Program-made: the position numbers and the translations under genes
Shown: piece by piece, positions 8,377-16,866 of the stretch
How the letters are laid out: every line of letters starts with the position of its first letter
Position numbering within the stretch: position 1 is the first letter of the stretch
From: Lysobacteraceae bacterium
GTDB taxonomy: Bacteria; Pseudomonadota; Gammaproteobacteria; Xanthomonadales; Xanthomonadaceae
Length of the DNA stretch: 32,804 nt
Assembly (NCBI GenBank): GCA_031285265.1
Contig: JAITWM010000078.1
Span: 1-32,804 of the forward strand
Direction: 5' to 3'
Notes under the pieces: model-generated
Told to the model about the DNA's origin: nothing
Databases searched by the model: none
Seen by the model: only the letters and a program-made list of their open reading frames with translations

Positions 8377-9029
8377 AATACCGCTTACTCTCAATCGCTT
8401 TCGTTTCCGCTCTCGCCGCCCTCTCGCCAGCCGGCGCATCGGCACAACAAGCCGTCGCACCAGTAGCCGCCAGTACATCGGCATCGGCCAGTCAGACGGT
8501 ATTGCGCAACAGTACCGAGATCCTCAGTACATTGCAGCAGCGCCGCGCCGAATTCCGTAGCAATCCTAACGCGTTGCGCCAATATATCGACTCCGAGCTC
8601 AATCTGATCTTCGACCGCGAATATTCGGCACGACTGGTATTGGGTGTGCATGCACGTGGTGCTTCCGACGTGGATGTCAAGGCATTCGCCGATGCCATGG
8701 CCGACCGTCTGATGCAACGCTATGGCGATACCTTGTTGAATTTCGATGGCAAACCGCAATTCCGGGCCAAGTCCGAATCGCCACTGCCGGGCAATCGCGG
8801 CGTCAGAGTTTCGACCGAGCTGATTCGCCAAGGTAACGAACCGACGCCGGTGGACTACCTTCTGCGGCAAGTGGACGGTCAATGGAAAATCTTCGATGTC
8901 ATGATCGAAGGCATTTCCTATGTTCAGACATTCCGCAATCAGTTCGATGCGCCGTTACGGCGCAAGTCGATCGCGCAGGTAACGGCGGAGTTGCGCGGTG
9001 GTGGCCTGCAGCTCAATGACGTCAAATAA
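8373..9029 (+). CDS. mlaC: Periplasmic phospholipid-binding protein MlaC
   Basis: Soluble periplasmic lipid carrier between MlaA in the outer membrane and MlaFEDB. The 218-residue product starts with a signal peptide with probable cleavage after ASA (residue 24). The mature part has the MlaC/Ttg2D features: the region with VLGVHARGASDVDVKAFADAM, then VRVSTELIRQGNEPTPVDYLL, then QWKIFDVMIEGISYVQTFRNQF, close to the family consensus for the lipid-binding pocket. The start ATG overlaps the mlaD stop by 4 bp, so the two are translationally coupled. Confidence 0.95.
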   Translation: MKYRLLSIAFVSALAALSPAGASAQQAVAPVAASTSASASQTVLRNSTEILSTLQQRRAEFRSNPNALRQYIDSELNLIFDREYSARLVLGVHARGASDVDVKAFADAMADRLMQRYGDTLLNFDGKPQFRAKSESPLPGNRGVRVSTELIRQGNEPTPVDYLLRQVDGQWKIFDVMIEGISYVQTFRNQFDAPLRRKSIAQVTAELRGGGLQLNDVK

Positions 9030-9345
9030 ATCCATCGAAGCGAGCGTAGTGCGGACTGGCGAGCAATTGACGTTCGCCGGTCCGTTGGATCGCAATGCCG
9101 TCACGCGCCTATGGCCGCAACTGTGCAGCCTGTTGCCAGGTATCCGGCAACTGTCCATCAGTGATGTCAGTATGATCGATAGCGCCGGATTGGCGCTGCT
9201 GGCCGAGGTCATGGCGCAATTGCGCGCGCAATCGGCCACACCCATCGAACTGCTCGGCGAACCCAATGGAATTGCCGAGTTATGCGCGGCTTACCGGCTC
9301 GCTTCCGACCTCGACTTCGTTCGCTCGATCATTGCTACGACATGA
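9016..9345 (+). CDS. mlaB: STAS-domain protein MlaB
   Basis: Small cytoplasmic STAS-domain subunit that binds MlaF and supports complex stability. The 109-residue product has the STAS pattern: LTFAGPLDRNAVTRLW, then LSISDVSMIDSAGLALLAEVM, with the conserved D-S-A-G loop, then an amphipathic C-terminus. I chose ATG 9016, which overlaps mlaC by 14 bp. An in-frame GTG at 8998 would add six residues (MVACSS) of no evident function. Neither start has a strong ribosome-binding site, which suits translational coupling. The stop overlaps the mlaA start in ATGA. Confidence 0.9.
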   Translation: MTSNKSIEASVVRTGEQLTFAGPLDRNAVTRLWPQLCSLLPGIRQLSISDVSMIDSAGLALLAEVMAQLRAQSATPIELLGEPNGIAELCAAYRLASDLDFVRSIIATT

Positions 9346-10406
9346 ACGCGATCCGCCTTTCCCTTTTGCTGTTTCCACTGCTGCTCGCAGCCTGCGCCAG
9401 TGCGCCGAAGCCAGCGGCCGTCACCGCTGAGGACACTGTCGTTTCCGGCCAGGGACGCGCGCCGTCCGGGGCCGGTTCGGCAATCGTCATTGAGAATACC
9501 GGCCCGGGTTCCGTTTCATCGAGTGCAGCCATTCAAGATAGCGGTGTTTCCCTGTATGCCGAGTCCGGCAGCGATACGATTCCCACCGATACAGCGGAAG
9601 CAGGTGCTTCGATGTCTGCCGTTGAAGCGACCGGGGTTTCGGGAGCGGTCACAAGCCATGATCCGGATACCGTTCCGACCGAAGCAGAAGAGGATTTCGA
9701 GGCGTTGTATGGCAGTGGTAGCGCCAGCGGGTCCGTGCATTACGATCCATGGGAGCGGTTCAACCGCGAAATGCACGGCTTCAACAACGCAATGGATTAT
9801 GTCTTGTTTCGCCCCGTGGCCCGCGGCTATACCAGGGTGACTCCGCGGCCCGTGCGCACCGGCGTCAGCAATTTCTTTTCGAATCTGAAATCGCCGGTAG
9901 TGATGGTCAACCAACTCCTGCAAGGTCATCCCGCACAAGCCGGCAAGACATTGGTGCGATTTCTGCTCAACTCTACGCTCGGCATCGGCGGAGTCCTGGA
10001 CCCGGCCAGCGATGCGAAACTGCCGCCGAGCAATGCCGATTTTGGACAGACGCTCGGGGTCTGGGGGTGGAAGAGCTCGCGCTATTTAGTGTTGCCGTTT
10101 TTCGGTCCGCGCACGGTTCGGGATTCGTTCGGGCTGGCTGCCGACAGCGTCATGTCGCCGACTTGGTACATAGAGAGGGATAGGGTCCGTATCGGTACCC
10201 AGGCACTGGGAGTGATCGATACCCGTGCCCAGCTTTTGCCGCTGGATGATATCCGCGCAGGCGCTATGGACGATTATTCATTGATCCGGGATGCCTGGAT
10301 GCAACGTCGCCGCTATCTGTTGCAGAACAGCGGCCGTCCTCGCGCCGACCAAGGTGTGCTGCCCGATTACATGAACGAGGACGTTCCCGACCAGCGCATT
10401 CCCTGA
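9342..10406 (+). CDS. mlaA: Outer-membrane lipoprotein MlaA (VacJ) with a long N-terminal linker
   Basis: MlaA removes mislocalised phospholipids from the outer leaflet of the outer membrane and hands them to MlaC. The 354-residue product has a lipoprotein signal with lipobox LAAC (Cys18). A low-complexity Ser/Ala/Gly/Glu-rich linker spans about residues 19-133, and the MlaA domain begins at YDPWERFNREMHGFNN. Conserved family stretches follow: RFLLNSTLGIGGVLDPAS, FGQTLGVWG, YLVLPFFGPRTVRDSFG and IDTRAQLLPLDD. The linker makes it about 100 residues longer than the E. coli protein. The ATG at 9342 overlaps the mlaB stop (ATGA) and gives the signal peptide; an upstream in-frame start at 9282 would bury it behind 20 extra residues. 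Having mlaA in the same operon as mlaFEDCB keeps the whole pathway together. Confidence 0.94.
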   Translation: MNAIRLSLLLFPLLLAACASAPKPAAVTAEDTVVSGQGRAPSGAGSAIVIENTGPGSVSSSAAIQDSGVSLYAESGSDTIPTDTAEAGASMSAVEATGVSGAVTSHDPDTVPTEAEEDFEALYGSGSASGSVHYDPWERFNREMHGFNNAMDYVLFRPVARGYTRVTPRPVRTGVSNFFSNLKSPVVMVNQLLQGHPAQAGKTLVRFLLNSTLGIGGVLDPASDAKLPPSNADFGQTLGVWGWKSSRYLVLPFFGPRTVRDSFGLAADSVMSPTWYIERDRVRIGTQALGVIDTRAQLLPLDDIRAGAMDDYSLIRDAWMQRRRYLLQNSGRPRADQGVLPDYMNEDVPDQRIP

Positions 10407-10543
10407 TGCCTTCGCCCGTTCGCGACGTATCGCAATGAAATTCGAGCCCTGCTTCGCTTCGACGGAAGCCAGAGGCACGGAACGCGCAGCATCGATACCG
10501 GTAATGCCTGGCGGCGAACCGGTCCCGCGCGGGGCACGGACAG

Positions 10544-12652
10544 TCATTCGATCGGATGCGATATCGGAGAAACCCGGAACGCAGGTTCAATCGTGTGTAA
10601 AAACTCGAAGAAGTCCGGCGCCAATACTCGATTGCCGTATCCGGATAGATGATCGCCATCGAAGAGCAGCGGTTTGCCATCATGCATGCCGTTACACGTC
10701 TTACCCGGCGGACACAGTACCGGGAACGGGTCCCAAGTCACCGTCCCGGGAAGCGCCGCAATGATACGCGAATACGATTCCAAAACCGGCGCACGCAATT
10801 GTTGCAGATAATCCCGTGATACCGTCAGTGACTGTCTGCAAAGCGGGTTGTCGCGATTGAACCAATCCGAGCAACGGAACGGCGGCGCACGCAGCAGCGG
10901 CAACGGCGCTTCGAAAACGATATGCATGCCGCGTTCCCGAAACGGCTTCAAGACATCGATCGCATGCGCTTCGCCCTCCTTGCGCCATGCGATGGCCTGT
11001 TCCCCAAACATCGCTTCCCAGATCGCGACGGCGTCGCGGGCCGCATCTTGCTCGACCAAGCGTGGCAGGCGTAACGATGCCAAGAACAGAACGTCGTCGT
11101 GTCTGGCTTTGCTCAATATATCTTCGAGTGAAAGGACGGCGTAACCGTTACAGCGCGGGTCTTTGTATTCCTGATTTCCTGCCAGGCTGATGAAAGGACA
11201 TCCGCCATTGGTATAAATCGAAACTTCGCTGCCGGTCGCAAGCGCCGTTTGATGAAACATCGTCATGAAAGCGCCGGTATGGGAATCTCCGATCGCGAAA
11301 AGCCGTGGCGTATCGGAATCGGAATCACAGCCTTCGCGCCGCAGAAGATATACGCCCGCTCCGCCCAGATCCTCATAACGAGCCGCCACGCTGCATCCGG
11401 GGAAACGCGCATCGGTGCCGACGCCATGCGGATACCAATCGCTGCTGTTCTGGACCACCGTGCTCAACGAAATATTGGGTTGCTTTTTCCCGACCCAGTG
11501 ATGGCCGAGAGCGAAAACGCCGATTGTCGTCAATGCGATCGATACCACCGCCGGTCTCGGCAGCGCCCGGAGCCAGGATGCGTAACGCAACGGCTTTTCG
11601 ACGAACTGGTAAGACAAAATCGCGAACAGAAACGTCAACGCCAACGCTGCGCTTCCGGTGACGAACGACTCCATTCCGACCGTCCAGCGAAACAATACGA
11701 ATACCGGCCAATGCCACAAGTAGAGCGAGTAAGAAATCCGCCCGATGGCAACCATGCCGCGACTGCTCAGCAAAACGGCAATCGGATTGTCGGTTCGGTG
11801 ATATAGAAACCCGATGACGCCCAAGGTTCCGACGACCGGCAAAATCCCTCCCGGCCAAGGCGACATGCCTTCGCCGATAAACCACAAGCCCACCGCCAGC
11901 ACGATCAAGGAAATCAGAGCCCCCGCCATCGCTACGGACTGGCGCGGACGCCTGATGGCGACACCGGCATCGCGGGTTTTTCTCAGTGCGAACAATTGAT
12001 AGAGAACGACGCCGGATGCCAATTGCCAGAAACGCGACGTGATCATGTAGAACGCTTTGTTCGGATCGATGCTCGATATCCAGGCGGCATATATGACCGA
12101 ACAGGCCAGTGCCAGGGCGAACAATATCAACGAGATTCGTTTGCCTCGGATCGATAACATCCACGCGAAAAACAGAAACGGGAAGATGACGTAAAACTGC
12201 TCTTCGACGCCCAACGACCACGTATGCGTATAGGGGATATATTCCGCCCTCGGCGCGAAATAATCGCCGCCGTTGTAAAGCAGTGCGAAGTTGCTCAAGC
12301 CAAAGAAGGCCATCAACCCCACGCGCTGGTTGACATCGCTCAGCCACGCGTTGGGTATGAACAGCGCGCTCGCGATGCTGGTGACCAATAGGCAGACGAT
12401 CAGCGCCGGAGCGATCCGTTGCAATCGCCGGGCGTAGAAAAATGCTAAAAAACCGGGGAAAGTCTGTTTTTCGCGCCATGACACCGAGCCCATCACAACG
12501 AAACCGGAAATCACGAAAAACATATCGACTCCGGAAAAACCGCCCGGCAGCCAAGATGCCTTCAGGTGATAAACGATCACGGATAAAACCGCGATCGCAC
12601 GCAACCCATCGATATAAGGGAAATACTCGGATTTATTTTGCGAGTGGGCCAT
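10544..12652 (-). CDS. OafA-type membrane acyltransferase with C-terminal SGNH domain
   Basis: Predicted O-acyltransferase that modifies a cell-surface glycan such as LPS O-antigen; the substrate cannot be told from sequence. The N-terminal half is an acyltransferase-3 domain with about ten hydrophobic segments. It shows YFPYIDGLRAIAVLSVIVYH, where the His is the conserved catalytic candidate, then GVDMFFVISGFV and YTHTWSLGVEEQFY. The C-terminal third is an SGNH hydrolase-like domain with block I GDSH (FAIGDSHTG) and a terminal DGDHLSGYG containing the Asp/His pair. The start at 12652 gives the usual short cytoplasmic N-terminus; an in-frame ATG at 12694 would add 14 residues, and neither has a clear ribosome-binding site. 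It is convergent with mlaA and lies downstream of rmuC on the same strand. Confidence 0.9.
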   Translation of the reverse strand: MAHSQNKSEYFPYIDGLRAIAVLSVIVYHLKASWLPGGFSGVDMFFVISGFVVMGSVSWREKQTFPGFLAFFYARRLQRIAPALIVCLLVTSIASALFIPNAWLSDVNQRVGLMAFFGLSNFALLYNGGDYFAPRAEYIPYTHTWSLGVEEQFYVIFPFLFFAWMLSIRGKRISLILFALALACSVIYAAWISSIDPNKAFYMITSRFWQLASGVVLYQLFALRKTRDAGVAIRRPRQSVAMAGALISLIVLAVGLWFIGEGMSPWPGGILPVVGTLGVIGFLYHRTDNPIAVLLSSRGMVAIGRISYSLYLWHWPVFVLFRWTVGMESFVTGSAALALTFLFAILSYQFVEKPLRYASWLRALPRPAVVSIALTTIGVFALGHHWVGKKQPNISLSTVVQNSSDWYPHGVGTDARFPGCSVAARYEDLGGAGVYLLRREGCDSDSDTPRLFAIGDSHTGAFMTMFHQTALATGSEVSIYTNGGCPFISLAGNQEYKDPRCNGYAVLSLEDILSKARHDDVLFLASLRLPRLVEQDAARDAVAIWEAMFGEQAIAWRKEGEAHAIDVLKPFRERGMHIVFEAPLPLLRAPPFRCSDWFNRDNPLCRQSLTVSRDYLQQLRAPVLESYSRIIAALPGTVTWDPFPVLCPPGKTCNGMHDGKPLLFDGDHLSGYGNRVLAPDFFEFLHTIEPAFRVSPISHPIE

Positions 12653-12746
12653 CAGCAGCGAACCAGATAAAGGGGCCGGATTCCGTCCATGCATACTGCT
12701 GGAGCCGCCCGCCGGACAGGGCGAACGGATGCGGAAGATGCGGATT

Positions 12747-12959
12747 CTACGGCAATTGTTTCGTGTGAATCGTCATCGCCGTATCGCAACCGCGCATGTC
12801 TCGGATCGGGCCGCTGGCGGAGACGTTATCATCCTCGATGATCAGGGTCGAATACGGTCGCCCATTCCAGTCATCAGACGAATCGCGCCGCCGCAATCGT
12901 ACCGGCAGTTCGTCCGGTGGCGCAGAACGACGCGGGAACGGGCTCCATACGGTATCGAT
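12747..12959 (-). pseudogene. Possible remnant ORF without a start codon, between rmuC and the acyltransferase gene
   Basis: The gap between the rmuC stop (12990) and the acyltransferase start holds a 70-codon minus-strand frame from an upstream TAG at 12962-12960 to a TAG at 12749-12747. It reads IDTVWSPFPRRSAPP at its start and STLIIEDDNVSASGPIRDM further on, ending HTKQLP. The composition looks protein-like and mostly acidic, but no ATG, GTG or TTG opens the reading until well inside it. I do not recognise the family. It may be the C-terminal remnant of a lost gene or a chance open frame. Confidence 0.2.
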
Positions 12960-12989
12960 CTATCGATCTGTCTGCGCGTGATGTTTCCG

Positions 12990-14345
12990 CTATGCGTCGT
13001 CTTCTGGCGATAGCAATTCCGCGGCATCGGCGGCAGGGAGTGATTCCACTCCTCGCAACCGCCGCTCGATGGCGCGGCTGCGCACGCCGGTCTCCTCGAT
13101 CTTGTTGCTGGCTTCGGTCAGTTTTTTCCTGACCGCGTCCAGTGTCGCGCCGAATTTTCCGAATTCGGTCTTGACCTCGCCCAGTATCCGCCAGACTTCC
13201 GATGAACGTCTTTCTATCGCAAGCGTCCGGAATCCCACCTGTAAACTCGTCAATAACGCCAACAATGTGGTGGGTCCGGTGATCGTAATGCGATGATCGC
13301 GCTGCATCGTCTCGAACAGGCCAGGACGCCGCAGTACTTCCGCATACAGGCTTTCGGTCGGCAGGAACAGAATCGCGAAATCGGTGGTATGCGGAGCCGC
13401 CACGTATTTACTGCGGATACGCTTGGCTTCCTCGCGCACACGCCGTTCCAGCGCATCGCCGGCAATGCGCGCCGCTTCGGCATCATTACACTCCTGCGCA
13501 TCGAGCAGACGTTCGTGGTCTTCGCGCGGGAACTTGGCATCGATCGGCAGCCATACCGGCGTCTCGCCGGAAGATCCGGGAAAGCGCACCGCGAATTCCA
13601 CCCGATCGTTACTGCCGGGAATGGTTGCCACATTGGTCGCATACTGGTCCGGCGTGAATACCTGTTCCAACAACGCTGCCAGTTGCATTTCGCCGAATAC
13701 GCCGCGCGAGCGTACATTGGTCAGTGTGCGCTGCAATCCGCCGACGTCGGCCGCGAGCTTGTTCATGTCGCCCAACCCCTGATGCACTTGCGTCAGCATC
13801 TGCGCAACATTGCCGAAACTTTCCGTCAAACGGGTTTCCAGCGTCGCATGCAATTTTTCGTCCACGGTCTGCCGCATTTGCTCCAGGTGCACCGCATTAT
13901 CGGCCTGCAACTCTTTCAGCCGTGTCTCCAGAGTGACGCGCATTTCGCCGATTCGCTGTTCGTTGCGTTGAATCAGCGCATCGAGCTGCTGTCCCAGCAC
14001 GTCGGCGAATCGCTGCTGCGATTGGGCGCTTTCCAAGCGACTCTTGCGCGCGTCTTCGCTCAACGTATCGCGCAATGCGTCCATGCGTTGATCGGTGCGC
14101 GCACCCAGATCGGCCAGATGCCGGCCAAAGCCGGTGATCCTTTGCTCTTGCGCCGCCGACAGACTATCGAGCTGCTGCCGCAACTCCTGACGGCCTTCAC
14201 GCTGCTCCGCGCGCAGCGTTTCTTCGAACGAATGCAGCGATTCGTGGATCGAAGCCGGCCGCCGAAGCAACAGGATCAGCAACAGCGCGATCGCCAGAGC
14301 GATCAGTCCGATGAGAATGAAAAGCAGCGTGTGGATTTCCATCAT
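12990..14345 (-). CDS. rmuC: RmuC family DNA recombination protein
   Basis: RmuC proteins limit inversion and rearrangement at short inverted repeats; a nuclease role is predicted for the family. The product is 451 residues from ATG 14345 (another ATG at 14342). A single transmembrane segment spans about residues 5-28. A long Glu/Gln/Arg-rich coiled coil to about residue 215 follows, and then the RmuC domain: RGVFGEMQLAALLEQVFTPDQYATN, LPIDAKFPREDHERLL, FAILFLPTESLYAEVLRR and GPTTLLALLTSLQVGFRTL. The open frame could extend upstream to 14399, but that would put 18 extra residues before the membrane anchor. It is divergent from uppP. Confidence 0.95.
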   Translation of the reverse strand: MMEIHTLLFILIGLIALAIALLLILLLRRPASIHESLHSFEETLRAEQREGRQELRQQLDSLSAAQEQRITGFGRHLADLGARTDQRMDALRDTLSEDARKSRLESAQSQQRFADVLGQQLDALIQRNEQRIGEMRVTLETRLKELQADNAVHLEQMRQTVDEKLHATLETRLTESFGNVAQMLTQVHQGLGDMNKLAADVGGLQRTLTNVRSRGVFGEMQLAALLEQVFTPDQYATNVATIPGSNDRVEFAVRFPGSSGETPVWLPIDAKFPREDHERLLDAQECNDAEAARIAGDALERRVREEAKRIRSKYVAAPHTTDFAILFLPTESLYAEVLRRPGLFETMQRDHRITITGPTTLLALLTSLQVGFRTLAIERRSSEVWRILGEVKTEFGKFGATLDAVRKKLTEASNKIEETGVRSRAIERRLRGVESLPAADAAELLSPEDDA

Positions 14346-14750
14346 CTTAGTGTAGTGCGTGCTATGCGTTTCCGGATAAGCGCACGCGAAACCGCGCATG
14401 AGGCGATGCGGGTTTCATGACCGGACGTTCGGGCTCGATATTTGAATCGCATCGATCGCCCGTATCTGCTGGGCTCGTTCCGAACGGCACGCGATGACAG
14501 TCGGCCAAGTCGTGCGGATATACACGCCGGCGCTTCTTGACCAATGAGCTTCAAACGGCACGATGGCTTCTAGCGTTATTGCATACATATCGTTGATATC
14601 CCTGTACCACGACAGACGTGTCCGCACACGATGCAGTCGCCGCGATACGCGTCAACGTCCGTCATTTTCCGGCGTGCCTGCGCCATGGCGAATGGCGGAA
14701 TCGCACAGCGGTCGCGTATCCTTGCCGTTTCTTCTATCGCGTGCGACTCC
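14346..14750. other. Divergent intergenic region between rmuC and uppP
   Basis: No gene is supported in these 405 bp; open frames here are short and of unnatural composition. It must carry the promoters of both neighbours. An imperfect hairpin is seen at 14388-14416: GAAACCGCGCAT and ATGCGGGTTTC around a 6-base loop, with one unpaired base. Confidence 0.4.
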
Positions 14751-15554
14751 GTGTCCGATCTCCTTTCCGCTTTGATCTTGGGCATTATCGAAGGACTTAC
14801 CGAGTTCCTGCCGGTTTCCAGCACCGGGCATTTGCTGATCGCCCAGTATTGGCTCGGTCACCGTTCCGACTTTTTCAATATCGTGATCCAGGCTGGTGCG
14901 ATTCTGGCCATCACGCTGGTATTCCGGCAACGGTTGTGGAATCTGGCGACCGGTTGGCGCGACCGCGCCAATCGTGATTATCTGGGCAAGTTGATCATTG
15001 CGTTTCTGGTCACCGCGGCCGTCGGCTTGCCGATACGCCTGGCGGGTTGGGCACTACCGGAAAGTCTGACGCCCGTCGCCTGGGCGCTGATTATCGGCGG
15101 AGTTTGGATGCTGCTTGCCGAACGCTGGTCCGAGCGTCTGCCCGAAAGCGATCATGTCACCTGGAAAGTGGCGATCCTGGTTGGATTGGCGCAGGTCGTG
15201 GCCGGTGTCTTTCCCGGCACATCGCGCTCGGCCGCGGCGATTTTCATCGCGATGCTGGCCGGATTGAGCCGCCGGCCGGCCGCGACGGAATTCGTGTTTC
15301 TGGTCGGGATTCCGACGATGTTCGCCGCCAGCGCCTATGCTTTCCTGGAATTGGTGCGTCACGACGGTCTCGGCGGCGAACCCTGGGTTGACGTCGTCGT
15401 GGCATTCGTAGCCGCAACCGTCACTGGCTTCGCGGTCGTGAAATGGTTGCTGGGTTACATCAAATCGCACCGCTTCACGGGCTTCGCTCTTTATCGCATC
15501 GTTCTGGGTATCGTATTGCTGACGATGGTAACGGTACAAATGGTGGGACAATGA
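14751..15554 (+). CDS. uppP: Undecaprenyl-diphosphatase UppP (BacA family)
   Basis: Integral membrane phosphatase that converts undecaprenyl diphosphate to the monophosphate, recycling the lipid carrier of peptidoglycan and O-antigen synthesis; overexpression of the family gives bacitracin resistance. The 267-residue product shows both signature regions: EGLTEFLPVSSTGHL (14-28, with the catalytic Glu and Ser/His cluster) and PGTSRS (155-160, with the conserved Arg). Multiple hydrophobic helices fill the rest. I start it at GTG 14751 because the protein then begins MSDLLSALILGIIEG as in relatives. The open frame extends to 14631, but the extra 40 residues are not conserved in character. It is coupled to the next gene by ATGA. 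Confidence 0.95.
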   Translation: MSDLLSALILGIIEGLTEFLPVSSTGHLLIAQYWLGHRSDFFNIVIQAGAILAITLVFRQRLWNLATGWRDRANRDYLGKLIIAFLVTAAVGLPIRLAGWALPESLTPVAWALIIGGVWMLLAERWSERLPESDHVTWKVAILVGLAQVVAGVFPGTSRSAAAIFIAMLAGLSRRPAATEFVFLVGIPTMFAASAYAFLELVRHDGLGGEPWVDVVVAFVAATVTGFAVVKWLLGYIKSHRFTGFALYRIVLGIVLLTMVTVQMVGQ

Positions 15555-16690
15555 CGGCATCTGTCCGAAAGTTATTGCTGTTGAGCGTCTCGGCCGGCGC
15601 TGGACACGTTCGCGCTGCGGAAGCGTTGCAGGCCTGGGCCGCAACGATGCATCCAGACCTTCTGGTCGAGCATTTGGATGTCATGGACTATGTGTCATCC
15701 GGCTTCCGTGCCGTGTACGCCAGACTGTACTTGCAGCTGGTGACGCGTTATCCGACGCTATGGTCGCTGCTCTATCATGTCAGTTCGGAAACCCCACCCG
15801 ATGCGTTGGCACAGAAACTGCGCCGCATGGTCGAGCGTCTGAATACCCGGCCGCTGCTCAAAGCCATTGCGGCATTCGGCCCTGATGCAATCGTTTGCAC
15901 GCATTTCCTGCCTGCCGAAGTATTGATGTATGAAATCCACAGGGAACGCTTCGACAAGCCGGTATGGGTGCAAGTCACCGACTTCGACTTGCACGGACTG
16001 TGGGTCATCCCTGAAATGGCCGGTTATTTCGCCGGCAACGACGAAGTCGGTTTCCGCATGCGCCACGCTGGCTTGGACCCGGCAAAAATACATGTCACCG
16101 GCATCCCGATAATGCCGGCATTCGCTCGGGATCCGGCGCGTTCCACATGCATGACGGAGTTGGGATTGGATCCGGCGCGATTCACAGTCCTGTTGATGGG
16201 CGGCGGCGCGGGAATGGGGAATCTGTCGGCCGTAGCGAAACGATTGCTGGCGATCGACGACACACTGCAGATCGTCGTCCTGGCCGGCCGTAATGCCGAT
16301 CTTCTGCAAGAACTGCAGACCTTGGCGAGCCATTGTCCCGGAAGGCTGTTCCCGCAAGGATTCACCGATAAGGTCGAACGGTTGATGGCCAGTGCCGATC
16401 TGGTCATTACCAAACCCGGCGGATTGACTACTTCCGAATGCTTGGCGATGGGCACGCCGATGATCGTACATTCGCCGATTCCCGGACAAGAGGAGCGCAA
16501 CGCGGATTATCTGCTGGAACAAGGCGCCGCCTGGAAAGCCGTGGACGATGTCGCATTGGAATACCGTGTACGGGCACTGCTGCGCGATCCGCAACAGTTG
16601 CGCACCATGCGCGAACGCGCGCGCGCCATTGGCAGGCCGCAGGCCGCAGCAGAGGTTCTGTCGCAGGTACTTGCCGCTTCATCCTGGTGA
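15551..16690 (+). CDS. Glycosyltransferase of the MGDG-synthase/UgtP type (GT28)
   Basis: Predicted glycosyltransferase that adds a sugar from a UDP-sugar to diacylglycerol or another lipid acceptor, acting at the cytoplasmic face of the membrane. The 379 residues show the MGDG-synthase N-terminal domain with SAGAGHVRAAEAL (14-26) and VTDFDLHGLW (142-151). The GT28 C-terminal domain follows with MGGGAGMG (216-223) and the donor-binding loop KPGGLTTSE (288-296). The start at 15551 overlaps the uppP stop (ATGA); this places it in a two-gene operon with lipid-carrier recycling. The acceptor could be diacylglycerol (glycolipid formation) or a prenyl lipid; MurG is the distant relative of the fold. 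The acceptor is not determinable from sequence. Confidence 0.87.
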   Translation: MTASVRKLLLLSVSAGAGHVRAAEALQAWAATMHPDLLVEHLDVMDYVSSGFRAVYARLYLQLVTRYPTLWSLLYHVSSETPPDALAQKLRRMVERLNTRPLLKAIAAFGPDAIVCTHFLPAEVLMYEIHRERFDKPVWVQVTDFDLHGLWVIPEMAGYFAGNDEVGFRMRHAGLDPAKIHVTGIPIMPAFARDPARSTCMTELGLDPARFTVLLMGGGAGMGNLSAVAKRLLAIDDTLQIVVLAGRNADLLQELQTLASHCPGRLFPQGFTDKVERLMASADLVITKPGGLTTSECLAMGTPMIVHSPIPGQEERNADYLLEQGAAWKAVDDVALEYRVRALLRDPQQLRTMRERARAIGRPQAAAEVLSQVLAASSW

Positions 16691-16866
16691 ACCCATCCGC
16701 ATGGCATGCAATCCGTAAATCATGACGGCGCGATGCTCGTCGTAGCGGGATCGCATGCCGTTTCTTCGGTATTTGATGTTGAACCGTGGGCTCGATCGTT
16801 TCACCCTTTCACCCTGCCTTAATCACTCATGCGTTTGCATGACGGGGAATATTCAAGGAGAAATGC

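Noticed and set aside
11373-12554. A 393-codon minus-strand frame inside the acyltransferase gene
   Set aside because: It is out of frame with the recognisable OafA/SGNH protein and has no motif of its own.
13293-14420. A 375-codon plus-strand frame opposite rmuC
   Set aside because: It is antisense to a complete RmuC with conserved domain; Gln/Arg/His-rich shadow translation.
16703-16759. GGCATGC and GCATGCC as a terminator after the glycosyltransferase gene
   Set aside because: The arms are perfect but more than 40 bases apart, and no T tract follows directly; too weak to call.
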